Shown: positions 1-6,534, counted from the first letter of the stretch. The stretch: DNA of 19,305 nt from Prevotella sp. UBA2725 (GCA_002353825.1 DEKJ01000052.1:1-19305), one strand, 5' to 3'. Notes: generated by a model not told the origin, from the sequence alone. Translations and numbers: made by a program.

Positions 1-264
1 GTAGACTTCCTCGGGTGCTTACGTTGTTATGAGAAGCTAGGACTGGTTATCATGATGGTTCATGAACTTTGTGAGGATGAACTCCATCAGATTCGGGTGC
101 ATCGACGCTTCCATCTCATCCACGCAAAGCAGTCCCTGAAATCTCAGTTGACTGTAGATGATGGATTCGAGCTCAACCATTCTTGTAGTTCCTGCGCTTT
201 GACAGGATTCCGACAGGACATATTCTTCCTCTCCCCTTTTCGTTTCCACACTATGTCCAAAATA
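1..264 (-). pseudogene. Remnant of AAA family ATPase (C-terminal part, stop codons inside)
   Basis: The minus-strand reading frame from 264 down to 1 encodes the C-terminal half of a COG1106-type AAA ATPase (the OLD/AbiEii-like group). Visible motifs are a signature-like ES-x-GT-x-R segment (ESCQSAGTTR), then a Walker B segment LLCVDEMEASMHP. Past the first stop (TAG at 39-37) the same frame continues with LLITT, a second stop (TAA at 21-19), then APEEVY. This matches the QLIFTTH-type segment that follows Walker B in the family, with a stop where the Q would be and another where the H would be. Upstream, a TAA at 267-265 closes the frame, so the N-terminal Walker A half is missing. I read this as a decayed gene rather than a short protein. 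An intact neighbour beyond the left edge cannot be excluded. Confidence 0.7.
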
Positions 265-268
265 TTAG

Positions 269-297
269 TTTTGACCCACTTTTTAACATGATATTTG
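269..297 (+). promoter_or_regulatory. Possible promoter of the Hsp20 gene
   Basis: TTTTG at 269-273 and GATATTTG at 290-297 resemble the Bacteroidetes -33 TTTG and -7 TAnnTTTG boxes. The first base of the -7 box does not match and the spacer is short, so this is only a candidate. The start codon lies about 33 bases downstream. Confidence 0.3.
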
Positions 298-329
298 TCA
301 TTGTAAAGATTTAAGAAACAATTAAAATT

Positions 330-758
330 ATGTTGTATCCAGTACTTAGAGACATGAACAATTGGTTGGACAATAATTTCGATGATATGCTTGACACAAG
401 TTGGATGCCCCGTGTGAACTTCACGGCGCCTGCAATCAATGTCAAGGAGAATGATAAAGATTACGAGATTGAGCTTGCCGCTCCTGGCACCACAAAGGAT
501 GATTTCAAGGTGAACGTTGATAAGGATGGTTGCCTTACAATCAAACTTGAGCATAAGGACGACAAGAAGGATGAGAACAAAAAGGAGCATTATCTGCGCC
601 GCGAGTTCTCTTACAGCAATTACGAGCAGGCTCTGACGCTGCCTGATGACGTTGAGAAAGACAAGATCGAAGCTAAGGTTGATAACGGTGTGCTTCATGT
701 AACGCTTCCTCGTACGCCGAAGGATGAGAAAGAGACTAAGAAGATTGAGGTTGCATAA
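330..758 (+). CDS. Hsp20/alpha-crystallin family small heat shock protein
   Basis: This 142-residue protein is a small heat shock chaperone. Such proteins hold unfolding proteins in the cytoplasm without ATP and pass them to DnaK/ClpB-type machines. A short N-terminal arm (residues 1-30, with NWLDNNFDDML) precedes the alpha-crystallin domain. The domain opens with APAINVKENDKDYEIELAAPG at about residues 34-54, contains YLRREFSYSNYEQALTLPD in the middle, and ends with the family hallmark GVLHVTLPR. The C-terminal KKIEVA resembles the I-x-V anchor used in oligomer assembly. The length is typical for bacterial Hsp20. The ATG at 330 follows an A-rich leader without a clear Shine-Dalgarno, as is usual in Bacteroidetes. 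The gene stands alone: a decayed ATPase on the other strand lies upstream and two hairpins follow it. Confidence 0.95.
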   Translation: MLYPVLRDMNNWLDNNFDDMLDTSWMPRVNFTAPAINVKENDKDYEIELAAPGTTKDDFKVNVDKDGCLTIKLEHKDDKKDENKKEHYLRREFSYSNYEQALTLPDDVEKDKIEAKVDNGVLHVTLPRTPKDEKETKKIEVA

Positions 759-805
759 CCGACAAGCTTCACTGCTCAGTGGCACAGGGACTGTCCTCTT
801 TTACA

Positions 806-823
806 GGGGGCAGCCCCTTTTTT
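806..823 (+). terminator. Short intrinsic terminator candidate after Hsp20
   Basis: GGGG and CCCC form a short stem with a 3-4 base loop, followed directly by six T residues (818-823). It lies 48 bases after the Hsp20 stop codon. Confidence 0.6.
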
Positions 824-846
824 CATTGTCGATATAAACCTCCTAT

Positions 847-890
847 GCCGGTGCGGTTAGTGTGACGCTGACTGCATCGGCGTTTTTGTT
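847..890 (+). terminator. Long-stem intrinsic terminator between Hsp20 and the convergent acetyltransferase gene
   Basis: The arms 847-862 (starting GCCGGTGC) and 866-881 (ending GCATCGGC) pair over about 16 bp, counting a few G-U pairs, around a TGA loop. The run GTTTTTGTTT follows on the plus strand. On the minus strand no T-run follows, so the polarity fits readthrough from Hsp20. The minus-strand gene ends at 896, only 15 bases away. Confidence 0.6.
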
Positions 891-895
891 TCCGT

Positions 896-1390
896 CTAAA
901 GGAGCTTCTGGTATGCCAGTCGCTCATCTCCATCGAGCAGATGGATGATGCCACAATAACGGAAGCCATACTTCACAAGACAATGCTGCATGGGTTTGTT
1001 GTCCCTATGGGTATCGATGCGGATGTTGTCGGTAACACCGAAGCAATAGTCGAGAATGTCTTTCATCACGCCATGATACTCCGGAAGACTGGCGACACGA
1101 TGAATAACATAATATGGCTTGGCTGTATCTATCCACGCTCCATCATATATCTTAGCGTAGGTTACGTCGGGTCTGGGAATGAAAGCAAAGGTGGCAATAG
1201 CCTTGTCTCCATCCATCAACAGAAAGCTATGACCATCCTCAATGTCCTTCTGCAGTTGAGCAATAGTAGGATGATTCTTTCCCCATTGGTGTGGGTTGCC
1301 GCTCTCACGCATGATTTTTCGTCCGCTCTCAATCAATTCGAGTACGACCGGCAGATCTGAAGCAATGGTTTTTCTGACTAAACGTTCCAT
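896..1390 (-). CDS. GNAT family N-acetyltransferase
   Basis: This is a 164-residue protein of the Gcn5-related acetyltransferase fold, which transfers an acetyl group from acetyl-CoA to an amine. The substrate is unknown. The N-terminus MERLVRKTIASDLPVVLELIESGRKIM is the usual first strand and helix. The core is YVIHRVASLPEYHGVMKDILDYC, where the acetyl-CoA loop normally sits, and then IRIDTHRDNKPMQHCLVKYGFRYCGII, a common C-terminal half in this subfamily. The acetyl-CoA loop lacks the canonical Q/R-x-x-G-x-G/A glycine pattern, as in some relatives. The start at 1390 was preferred over an in-frame start at 1489 because the homologous N-terminus begins here and the extension would overlap the upstream gene. 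The ATG follows the upstream stop TGA after one base, so the two genes are probably translated from one message. Confidence 0.88.
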   Translation of the reverse strand: MERLVRKTIASDLPVVLELIESGRKIMRESGNPHQWGKNHPTIAQLQKDIEDGHSFLLMDGDKAIATFAFIPRPDVTYAKIYDGAWIDTAKPYYVIHRVASLPEYHGVMKDILDYCFGVTDNIRIDTHRDNKPMQHCLVKYGFRYCGIIHLLDGDERLAYQKLL

Positions 1391-1391
1391 G

Positions 1392-1631
1392 TCATTGAAG
1401 CAATTCAGGGTACTTCTCCAATAACTTATCCTGAAGATTGGCAAGGTTATCGAACAAGTTGATTCGATAATCAACTGGCATGAAAACATCGTATTGAGAC
1501 ATGTTCACACGGATAACATCTGAATCTTCTTGGTAGACAACAGGAAGACGATGATCCCCATAGGCGAAGCTCATAACTCCGCCATTCCTCTTGTATTCTT
1601 TTATCTCGTTGATGAAACTCTGCTTGCTCAT
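1392..1631 (-). CDS. Small hypothetical protein (79 aa), first gene of a pair with an acetyltransferase
   Basis: I do not recognise this 79-residue protein. It starts MSKQSFINEIKEYKRNGGVMSF and has a mixed hydrophilic composition, one short stretch DVFMPVDYRINLFDNLANLQDKLLEKYPELL that could form a helix, and no signal peptide, membrane segment or metal motif. Support for it being real: it opens right after a Bacteroidetes-type -7 box, fills the space up to the acetyltransferase gene, and its stop codon is one base from the next ATG. The tight coupling suggests it works with the acetyltransferase, but no function can be named from the sequence. Confidence 0.7.
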   Translation of the reverse strand: MSKQSFINEIKEYKRNGGVMSFAYGDHRLPVVYQEDSDVIRVNMSQYDVFMPVDYRINLFDNLANLQDKLLEKYPELLQ

Positions 1632-1652
1632 TGCTTCTCAAATTTCTCATTG

Positions 1653-1660
1653 CAAATTTA
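1653..1660 (-). promoter_or_regulatory. -7 box (TAAATTTG) for the 79-aa gene / acetyltransferase pair
   Basis: TAAATTTG read on the minus strand matches TAnnTTTG and ends 22 bases before the ATG at 1631. No good -33 TTTG was found at the expected distance. Confidence 0.5.
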
Positions 1661-1694
1661 CAGCAAATATCTGAGGAGTAAGAATAACTTTTCG

Positions 1695-1702
1695 TAAATT
1701 TG
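1695..1702 (+). promoter_or_regulatory. -7 box (TAAATTTG) for the small acetyltransferase / MmcQ pair
   Basis: TAAATTTG on the plus strand matches TAnnTTTG. It sits 10-19 bases before the two possible start codons (1712 and 1721), so the 5' leader would be extremely short or absent. This box and the one at 1653-1660 form a divergent promoter pair. Confidence 0.5.
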
Positions 1703-1711
1703 GCAAAAAAT

Positions 1712-2026
1712 ATGACGCTTATGGAAACGAAGATTGTAGCAGACAATACGAAAGGCCAGGTGCTTGCCTATGACGGAGAAGAGCAGGTGGGCCAGTTGGA
1801 CTTTACCTTCAAGGGACAAGTGATGTCCATTGATCACACTGAGGCTTTCAAGAAAGGCATGGGTATCGGAGCGTTACTTGTCGAAGCAGCCAACGAATTT
1901 GCCATCAACCACAAACTGAAGGTCTTACCGATATGCTCCTATGCCTACGCATGGTATCAGCGTCATCCACAGTACAAGGATATCCTTGATGAGCATGCGG
2001 GGGAAGGAGTTAGTTGCAAAATCTAA
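1712..2026 (+). CDS. Small GNAT-like N-acetyltransferase (PF14542 type)
   Basis: A 104-residue protein of the short acetyltransferase family PF14542 (relatives of YjdJ), which keeps only the central part of the GNAT fold. Family features seen: the FKGQVMSIDHTEAF strand pair, the acetyl-CoA loop KKGMGIGALLVEAANEFA, and the C-terminal KVLPICSYAYAWYQRHPQYKDIL. The conserved PICSY cysteine is present. The substrate of the family is not known. Two starts are possible: ATG at 1712 or ATG at 1721 (METKIVAD). Because the promoter -7 box ends at 1702, the second leaves a more normal leader. The gene is followed after 12 bases by the MmcQ/YjbR gene and both are probably one operon. Confidence 0.85.
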   Translation: MTLMETKIVADNTKGQVLAYDGEEQVGQLDFTFKGQVMSIDHTEAFKKGMGIGALLVEAANEFAINHKLKVLPICSYAYAWYQRHPQYKDILDEHAGEGVSCKI

Positions 2027-2038
2027 CAACACGGGAAT

Positions 2039-2398
2039 ATGAATATCGAAGAGGTCAGAGATTACGCATTGTCGCTACCGGGTGTGACTGAGGATTCACC
2101 CTATGGACCGGATATGATCGTTTTTCGCATTGAACAAAAGATCTTTCTCCACATGCCATTGGAGTATGCCGACCCTCGGGTTTCCGTGAAACTTCCGCCT
2201 GAAGAAGGACAATCACTTCGCGAGCATACAGACGGCATCCGTCCGGCTTATCATTTGAATAAGACGCATTGGAATGACATATATCTTGATATCATTGATG
2301 GCGATGAGGTCAAAAAGTTGATCCATGAGTCATATATGCTTGTTTTGAGCAAGCTGCCCAAGAAACTCAGAATGAAGTACGAACGAAAAAATACATAA
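2039..2398 (+). CDS. MmcQ/YjbR family protein
   Basis: The 119-residue product belongs to the MmcQ/YjbR family, small cytoplasmic proteins with a CyaY-like or double-wing DNA-binding-like fold and no firmly known role. Family features are the N-terminal NIEEVRDYALSLPGVTEDSPYG, then MIVFRIEQKIFLHMPL, SVKLPPEEG near the middle, and the closing H-W-N-D-IYLD segment followed by a helix with KKLIHESYMLVLSKLPKKLR. Length and motif order are normal. It begins 12 bases after the upstream acetyltransferase gene without an obvious own promoter, so the two are likely co-transcribed. Confidence 0.88.
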   Translation: MNIEEVRDYALSLPGVTEDSPYGPDMIVFRIEQKIFLHMPLEYADPRVSVKLPPEEGQSLREHTDGIRPAYHLNKTHWNDIYLDIIDGDEVKKLIHESYMLVLSKLPKKLRMKYERKNT

Positions 2399-2440
2399 GC
2401 GGTAGAGACTCACAATCAAGCTGAACAGTAAATAGAAATG

Positions 2441-2466
2441 GGATCACAGACCATAGCCTGCGATCC
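2441..2466. terminator. Weak bidirectional hairpin between convergent genes
   Basis: GGATC (2441-2445) pairs with GATCC (2462-2466), and CA with TG inside the stem. It lies between the plus-strand MmcQ gene and the minus-strand DJ-1-type gene. No strong T-run follows on either strand. Confidence 0.35.
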
Positions 2467-2480
2467 TCATTGCAATAAAC

Positions 2481-3242
2481 TTATTTCCCCGCCAAAGCAT
2501 ATTTGATGGCTTCTCCTACCGATGTGGCTGACATCGGGTTCTGACCAGTGATGACACGCTGATCCACAGTGACGTGAACCTGCCAAGGATCTGACTGCTC
2601 ATAGATAGCTCCATGCTCACGCAGCTTGGTCTCCAACATGAAAGGAAGGATATCCGTCTCACCAACTATATTCTCCTCTGCATTGGTGAAACTGTTGATA
2701 TGCTTGCCGTCAATGAGGTATTTGCCGTTGGAGAGGCGGATATTGACCAAACCCGAAGGACCATGGCACACAGCGGCTACGACACCGCCATTCTCATAAA
2801 TCTTAGCAGCTATGGAAGCGATATCTGTATTGTCCGGCAGATCCCACATCGTTCCGTGACCACCTGCATAGAAGATAGCAGCATACTGTGAAGGATCAAC
2901 CTCAGAAGGCTTCATGGAGTTGTTGATCTTGCTATTGTAGGTCTTATTGTCCCAGAACTCTTTGTTCACGGGATCGGTAAGATCAAAGGCATCCACGGGA
3001 GGCTGACCACCCTGAGGGCTGACGAAGTCAATAGTATAACCGGCATCGTTGAGCACTTTCCACGGATGCGACACCTCACTGAGGAAATAGCCTGTCTTCT
3101 TCCCTGTATTGCCCTTCCGTGAGGTACTTGTGACGACAAACAGAATCTTCTTGCCGGACTTTGTGGCCGTCTGGGCCTTTAACGAACTTGGTGAGAACAT
3201 AGCAATCAATCCTAATAACGCAATAATCAATGTCTTCTTCAT
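2481..3242 (-). CDS. DJ-1/PfpI family protein (Hsp31-like) with a signal peptide
   Basis: This 253-residue protein has an N-terminal signal peptide (MKKTLIIALLGLIAMF, probable cleavage after LKA near residue 23) and one DJ-1/PfpI domain. In the Hsp31/HchA branch this fold acts as a glutathione-independent glyoxalase or protein deglycase and holdase. Visible family marks are GYFLSEVSHPW with the conserved Glu56, FYAGGHGTMWDLPD at about 124-137, and the nucleophile elbow AAVCHGPSG with Cys159 and His160. Export to the periplasm is unusual for this mainly cytoplasmic family, although similar exported forms occur in Bacteroidetes as far as I know. It starts 10 bases after the SRPBCC gene on the same strand, with AAGGA in the gap, so the two form an operon. 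Confidence 0.9.
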   Translation of the reverse strand: MKKTLIIALLGLIAMFSPSSLKAQTATKSGKKILFVVTSTSRKGNTGKKTGYFLSEVSHPWKVLNDAGYTIDFVSPQGGQPPVDAFDLTDPVNKEFWDNKTYNSKINNSMKPSEVDPSQYAAIFYAGGHGTMWDLPDNTDIASIAAKIYENGGVVAAVCHGPSGLVNIRLSNGKYLIDGKHINSFTNAEENIVGETDILPFMLETKLREHGAIYEQSDPWQVHVTVDQRVITGQNPMSATSVGEAIKYALAGK

Positions 3243-3252
3243 AATCCATCCT

Positions 3253-3762
3253 TTAGTAAGCCAACTTCTCTTTAGCAGCTTTCACAAGTCCGTAGAGCCA
3301 ACTCTGATGGCCGTCGATCATTGTGTTGGTACCAGCCATGGCAGCGGCAGGCTTGCCTATCTGACTCTCCTGCGTAAGAATACGCAGACGGTCGCCAGGC
3401 AGTTCTTCCAAGAGCCAGGCATGAACGACGTCGAGACGATGGTCTGCGTCACCCTCAGCCCAGCCGTGCCAGCTGATGCGTGCGGTGCCACCCTTCGGTG
3501 CTTGGAATTCTACGATCTCCGCATCGATAGGGAAGCCGAAGGTCTTGAAGAAGAAGGGTGCGTCCGGATAGAGTTCCGTCTTGCCTTCCTCTTTGTAGTG
3601 GGCGTCGGAGGAGTTGGAATAATACTTCTCCCATACGGTGGCATGAGTGAGGTAGGGCCAGACGTCAGCGGCACGAAGACCCTTGACGATAACCTCATTG
3701 CTTGCGAAGTTGTCCGTTGTACCAGGGAGATATTTCTCCGGCCAGTTGATTTCATTCTGCAT
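3253..3762 (-). CDS. SRPBCC (polyketide cyclase / START-like) domain protein
   Basis: A 169-residue cytoplasmic protein with the SRPBCC helix-grip fold, which encloses small hydrophobic ligands. Its first half has FASNEVIVKGLRAADVWPYLTHATVWEKYYSNSSD, the usual first strand, helix and tryptophan-rich turn. Later come FGFPIDAEIVEF, GGTARISWHGWAEG and VVHAWLLEEL as successive strands, then a long C-terminal helix ending KAAKEKLAY. The ligand cannot be told from the sequence. The start at 3762 (MQNEINW) was chosen over 3825 because it has AAAGGA upstream and the extension runs into the promoter -7 box at 3823-3830. It is the first gene of the pair with the exported DJ-1-type protein. Confidence 0.85.
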   Translation of the reverse strand: MQNEINWPEKYLPGTTDNFASNEVIVKGLRAADVWPYLTHATVWEKYYSNSSDAHYKEEGKTELYPDAPFFFKTFGFPIDAEIVEFQAPKGGTARISWHGWAEGDADHRLDVVHAWLLEELPGDRLRILTQESQIGKPAAAMAGTNTMIDGHQSWLYGLVKAAKEKLAY

Positions 3763-3822
3763 AATTGTTTTCCTTTCTTTTAAATGAATATTTGTTGTAA
3801 CGATCAATCTGATTTCCGGGTG

Positions 3823-3830
3823 CAAAGTTA
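3823..3830 (-). promoter_or_regulatory. -7 box (TAACTTTG) for the SRPBCC / DJ-1 pair
   Basis: TAACTTTG on the minus strand matches TAnnTTTG, about 60 bases before the start at 3762. The leader contains TTAAAAGAAAGGAAA (3783-3769), a 15-base segment shared with the leader of the reductase gene at 10024. Confidence 0.6.
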
Positions 3831-3969
3831 CGGATAATACCCATCCCCATGGTTATGTCAAACGGCTAAACGAACTTTGCTCAAAAGTCTTCTTGCTAAA
3901 AATGGAAAATGACTTTTCAACAAAATATAAATAGACGTCTGAGAGAACCGCCCGTTTCAGATTATTTCT

Positions 3970-3977
3970 TAACTTTG
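3970..3977 (+). promoter_or_regulatory. -7 box (TAACTTTG) for the PanE-type reductase gene
   Basis: TAACTTTG matches TAnnTTTG and ends 31 bases before the ATG at 4009. The stretch 3831-3969 between the two divergent promoters shows no other clear feature. Confidence 0.6.
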
Positions 3978-4008
3978 CAAAGGAAAAAGATCAAATAAGA
4001 AATCAGAT

Positions 4009-4932
4009 ATGAGGTTTGGAATTATAGGTTCAGGTGCCATCGGTGCCTATTACGGAGCAAAGTTGGCAAAGGCAGGCGAAGACGTGCATTTCTTGTTCCA
4101 CTGTGACTATGATTATGTATGTGAGCACGGACTTCAGGTGAACTCCGTCAACGGCAGTTTTCATCTTGACTCCGTTCAGTCTTATCACAATGCCCAGGAT
4201 ATGCCTAAGTGCGATGTTGTCATCGTAGCCCTGAAATCAACGAATGAGCATCTGCTGAAAACACTGTTGCCACCTTTATTAAAAGAGGACACATGGGTGC
4301 TGCTCATACAGAATGGCATTGGACTGGAAGAGGATTTTGTCAAGACATTCCCTCATACGGGCGTGCTGGCTGGATTGGCATTTATTTGCAGTACGAAGAC
4401 TAAACCCGGAGTGGTTGACCATACTGACCTCGGTCGTCTGAATATCGGCAATTACAATTGTAAGGATGACGACCGCCTTCACCAGCTTGCTGATGTTATG
4501 AACCATGCAGGCATCGATGCTTCACTGGTTGACCATGACACGGCCCGATGGCAGAAAGCAGTATGGAACATGTGCTTCAACGGCCTTACCGTTGCCCTCA
4601 ATACACAGGTTGACAAATTGCTTGACTGTGAGGCTACAGACACGTTGTGCCGCGACTTGATGATGGAAGTCATCGAGGGAGCCCGTGCGTGTGGCGTTGC
4701 AGGTCTGAATGAAGATTATGCTGACCGGATGCTGAATATGACACGTAAAATGAAACCTTATTCACCAAGCATGAAGGTCGACTACGACTATCGTCGTCCC
4801 ATGGAGATTTATTACCTTTACAGCCGTCCCATCGCCGAGGCACAGGCACACGGCTATGAGATGAGACGGATGAGAATGCTCGAAGAACAACTGCTTTTTA
4901 TTCAGCAGAGCTATATTAACAAACAGCAATGA
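4009..4932 (+). CDS. panE: 2-dehydropantoate 2-reductase family protein (ketopantoate reductase)
   Basis: The 307-residue protein has the two-domain architecture of ketopantoate reductase, which reduces 2-dehydropantoate to pantoate with NADPH in coenzyme A synthesis. The N-terminal Rossmann domain starts MRFGIIGSGAIGAYYGAKL and has the VIVALKSTN motif near residue 71 and LIQNGIG near 99. The C-terminal helical domain has ARWQKAVWNMCFN, where Lys183 and Asn187 fit the catalytic Lys and Asn of the E. coli enzyme. The late motif SPSMKVDYDYRRPMEI is at 252-267. The family also includes paralogues with other substrates, so the pathway assignment is an inference. A -7 box precedes it, and a nitroreductase gene follows 53 bases downstream on the same strand. 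Confidence 0.85.
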   Translation: MRFGIIGSGAIGAYYGAKLAKAGEDVHFLFHCDYDYVCEHGLQVNSVNGSFHLDSVQSYHNAQDMPKCDVVIVALKSTNEHLLKTLLPPLLKEDTWVLLIQNGIGLEEDFVKTFPHTGVLAGLAFICSTKTKPGVVDHTDLGRLNIGNYNCKDDDRLHQLADVMNHAGIDASLVDHDTARWQKAVWNMCFNGLTVALNTQVDKLLDCEATDTLCRDLMMEVIEGARACGVAGLNEDYADRMLNMTRKMKPYSPSMKVDYDYRRPMEIYYLYSRPIAEAQAHGYEMRRMRMLEEQLLFIQQSYINKQQ

Positions 4933-4985
4933 GCACAGCATCTCGCCCTCGTATCTGATGGACAATGCCAGATAAAATAAGAATT

Positions 4986-5528
4986 ATGCACACAAAAGAA
5001 GTAATAGAAAACATCATGACACGCACTAGCGTGAGGAGCTATGAGGACAGGCCTGTGGAGAAGGAGAAGATCATAACTCTGCTCAAGGCAGGTATGGCTG
5101 CTCCATCGGCCGTTGACCGTCGCCCGTGGTATTTCTATGTCGTAACAGACCGGCAGAAGCTCGCAGCTATCAAAACAGCTACGCCCAATGCCGCTATGGC
5201 TGCCAAGGCACCACTGGCTATCATCGTCTGCGGTGATATGAACAAAGCATTGACCGGCAATGACCACGAGCTATGGGCACAGGATGCATCTGCCGCAACG
5301 GAGAACATCCTTCTTGCTGCACATGCCTTAGGGCTTGGTGCCGTGTGGACAGCCACCTACCCCGTGGAGGAGCGTGTTAAAGCCATCACCCGATTGTTCG
5401 ACATACCGCAGCATCTAATTCCCTTCAATACAATCGTTATCGGTTATCCGAAGACAAAAGGCCATCTGAAGGACAAATGGAACGAAAGCAATGTCAATTG
5501 GGACAACTACGAAGATACAAACAAGTGA
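4986..5528 (+). CDS. Nitroreductase family protein
   Basis: A 180-residue FMN-dependent nitroreductase-fold protein. Such enzymes are cytoplasmic homodimers that reduce nitro groups, quinones or flavins with NAD(P)H. Seen in order: RTSVRSYEDRPV at 13-24 (FMN phosphate-binding arginines), AAPSAVDRRPWYFYVV at 38-53, where the family usually has AAPSAxNxQPW, QDASAATENILLAAHALGLGAVW at 99-121, and NTIVIGYPKTK near the C-terminus. Substitution of the usual Asn and Gln by Asp44 and Arg46 is a small deviation in the FMN site. The start at 4986 (MHTKEVI) is preferred over 4965 because family members begin just before the first helix. It lies between the PanE-type gene and an RNase H-like gene (10-base gap), probably one transcript. 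Confidence 0.9.
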   Translation: MHTKEVIENIMTRTSVRSYEDRPVEKEKIITLLKAGMAAPSAVDRRPWYFYVVTDRQKLAAIKTATPNAAMAAKAPLAIIVCGDMNKALTGNDHELWAQDASAATENILLAAHALGLGAVWTATYPVEERVKAITRLFDIPQHLIPFNTIVIGYPKTKGHLKDKWNESNVNWDNYEDTNK

Positions 5529-5538
5529 TTGAACAACA

Positions 5539-5967
5539 ATGACGTTCAACCCAACCACATACTACGTTTGGTTAGGAGCCAGCTGCGACTATGCCCATAA
5601 AGAGCGGGTAAGCAGTGGTGCCTATCGTGCTGAACTTGGCGGTAAGGTTATCGACAGTTTCATCTGCACCGATGACCACACCACCGAGTTCCGAATGCTG
5701 CTTACAGCCATGATCCATGCCATGGAGACTTTGCCGGAATTCTCAGATATCGTCTTCATAACAAACGTAGCCTATCTTCAGAACTTCAACAGAGAACCCA
5801 CATCAGATACTGCCAATGCAGACTTAATCAGCCGTTGCCGTGAACTTATCCCAAGACATACCTCTGTATCGGTGAAGATAGTTCCCTACCACAAATATCC
5901 AATTCTCTCGGAACTTCACCAACAGACACACCAAGCGATGGAGGATTATAGAAAGAGACGTGCGTGA
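5539..5967 (+). CDS. RNase H-fold protein lacking most catalytic acidic residues
   Basis: This 142-residue protein follows the RNase H strand-helix order. A first strand pair is YYVWLGASCDYAHKERVSSGAY. A helix TTEFRMLLTAMIHAMETL corresponds to the N-x-AEL-x-A helix. A strand DIVFITNVAYLQNF sits where active enzymes have I-x-TDS-x-Y. Then NADLISRCRELIPRHTSVSVKIVPYHKYP precedes a final helix. Of the four catalytic acids of E. coli RNase HI (D10, E48, D70, D134) only the Glu (E50) has a plausible counterpart. The first Asp aligns with Gly13, the third with Asn76, and none is seen in the final helix. RNA cleavage is therefore doubtful. The fold assignment rests on pattern reading and is moderate. 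The gene starts 10 bases after the nitroreductase gene. Confidence 0.6.
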   Translation: MTFNPTTYYVWLGASCDYAHKERVSSGAYRAELGGKVIDSFICTDDHTTEFRMLLTAMIHAMETLPEFSDIVFITNVAYLQNFNREPTSDTANADLISRCRELIPRHTSVSVKIVPYHKYPILSELHQQTHQAMEDYRKRRA

Positions 5968-5981
5968 GGAGAAAATCTCAA

Positions 5982-6455
5982 TCAGAACAAATCACTTACT
6001 AACTCTGCCACTTTCTCCAGTCCATCCTTATCCTCTTCACTGAATGTATTCAGCCCGGTACTGTCAACATCCAGCACGGCCACGATATCGTCATTCTTTC
6101 GTATCGGCACGACTATCTCTGATCTGGATTTGGATGAGCAAGCAATGTGACCAGGGAATTGCTCAACGTCAGGAACAACAATCGTGTCTGCCTTGTCCCA
6201 TGCCGTGCCACATACACCTTTGCCTTTGCTTATGGTGTAGCAGGCGACCGGTCCTTGGAATGGCCCGAGCTCCAGTTGGTTCTTTCTCACAATGTAGAAG
6301 CCAACCCAGAAAAAATAAGGCAGCGTGTCATGGAGCAAAGCGGCAACATTAGCCAGTGCACCGACTTGATTGTCAATGCCATCTATCATAGACTTAATTT
6401 GTGGGATTAACTCTACATAGAGTTGTTTCTTCTGTATATTATTCGGGTTGCTCAT
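5982..6455 (-). CDS. msrC: Free methionine-(R)-sulfoxide reductase (GAF domain)
   Basis: The 157-residue protein is a single GAF domain of the free methionine-(R)-sulfoxide reductase type, which repairs oxidised free methionine in the cytoplasm using thioredoxin. The hallmark GPFQGPVACYTI spans 64-75, GKGVCGTAW follows, and the next block is VVPDVEQFPGHIACSSKSRSEIVVPI. The three redox cysteines are all present (Cys72, Cys82, Cys106), with spacing as in the E. coli enzyme (84, 94, 118). Length is normal. A -7 box lies just upstream at 6484-6477. The gene is convergent with the RNase H-like gene, whose stop is 15 bases away, and divergent from the YbjQ operon. Confidence 0.95.
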   Translation of the reverse strand: MSNPNNIQKKQLYVELIPQIKSMIDGIDNQVGALANVAALLHDTLPYFFWVGFYIVRKNQLELGPFQGPVACYTISKGKGVCGTAWDKADTIVVPDVEQFPGHIACSSKSRSEIVVPIRKNDDIVAVLDVDSTGLNTFSEEDKDGLEKVAELVSDLF

Positions 6456-6476
6456 ACTTTCACGCTAATTTTTCGA

Positions 6477-6484
6477 CAAAGATA
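6477..6484 (-). promoter_or_regulatory. -7 box (TATCTTTG) for msrC
   Basis: TATCTTTG on the minus strand fits TAnnTTTG and ends 21 bases before the ATG at 6455. Confidence 0.6.
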
Positions 6485-6526
6485 CAAAAATCTATTGGAT
6501 GATAGAGGGTTGTCAGAAGAAATAGT

Positions 6527-6534
6527 TAAATTTG
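6527..6534 (+). promoter_or_regulatory. -7 box (TAAATTTG) for the YbjQ-AlkD operon
   Basis: TAAATTTG on the plus strand, 34 bases before the ATG at 6569. It forms a divergent pair with the msrC promoter, 42 bases apart. Confidence 0.6.

Noticed and set aside
144..785. A 213-residue minus-strand open frame opposite Hsp20
   Set aside because: It is a shadow of the clear Hsp20 gene; the product is hydrophobic-biased with no domain.
3109..3783. A 224-residue plus-strand open frame opposite the DJ-1 and SRPBCC genes
   Set aside because: Both opposite-strand genes have clear family motifs and a promoter. This frame has none.
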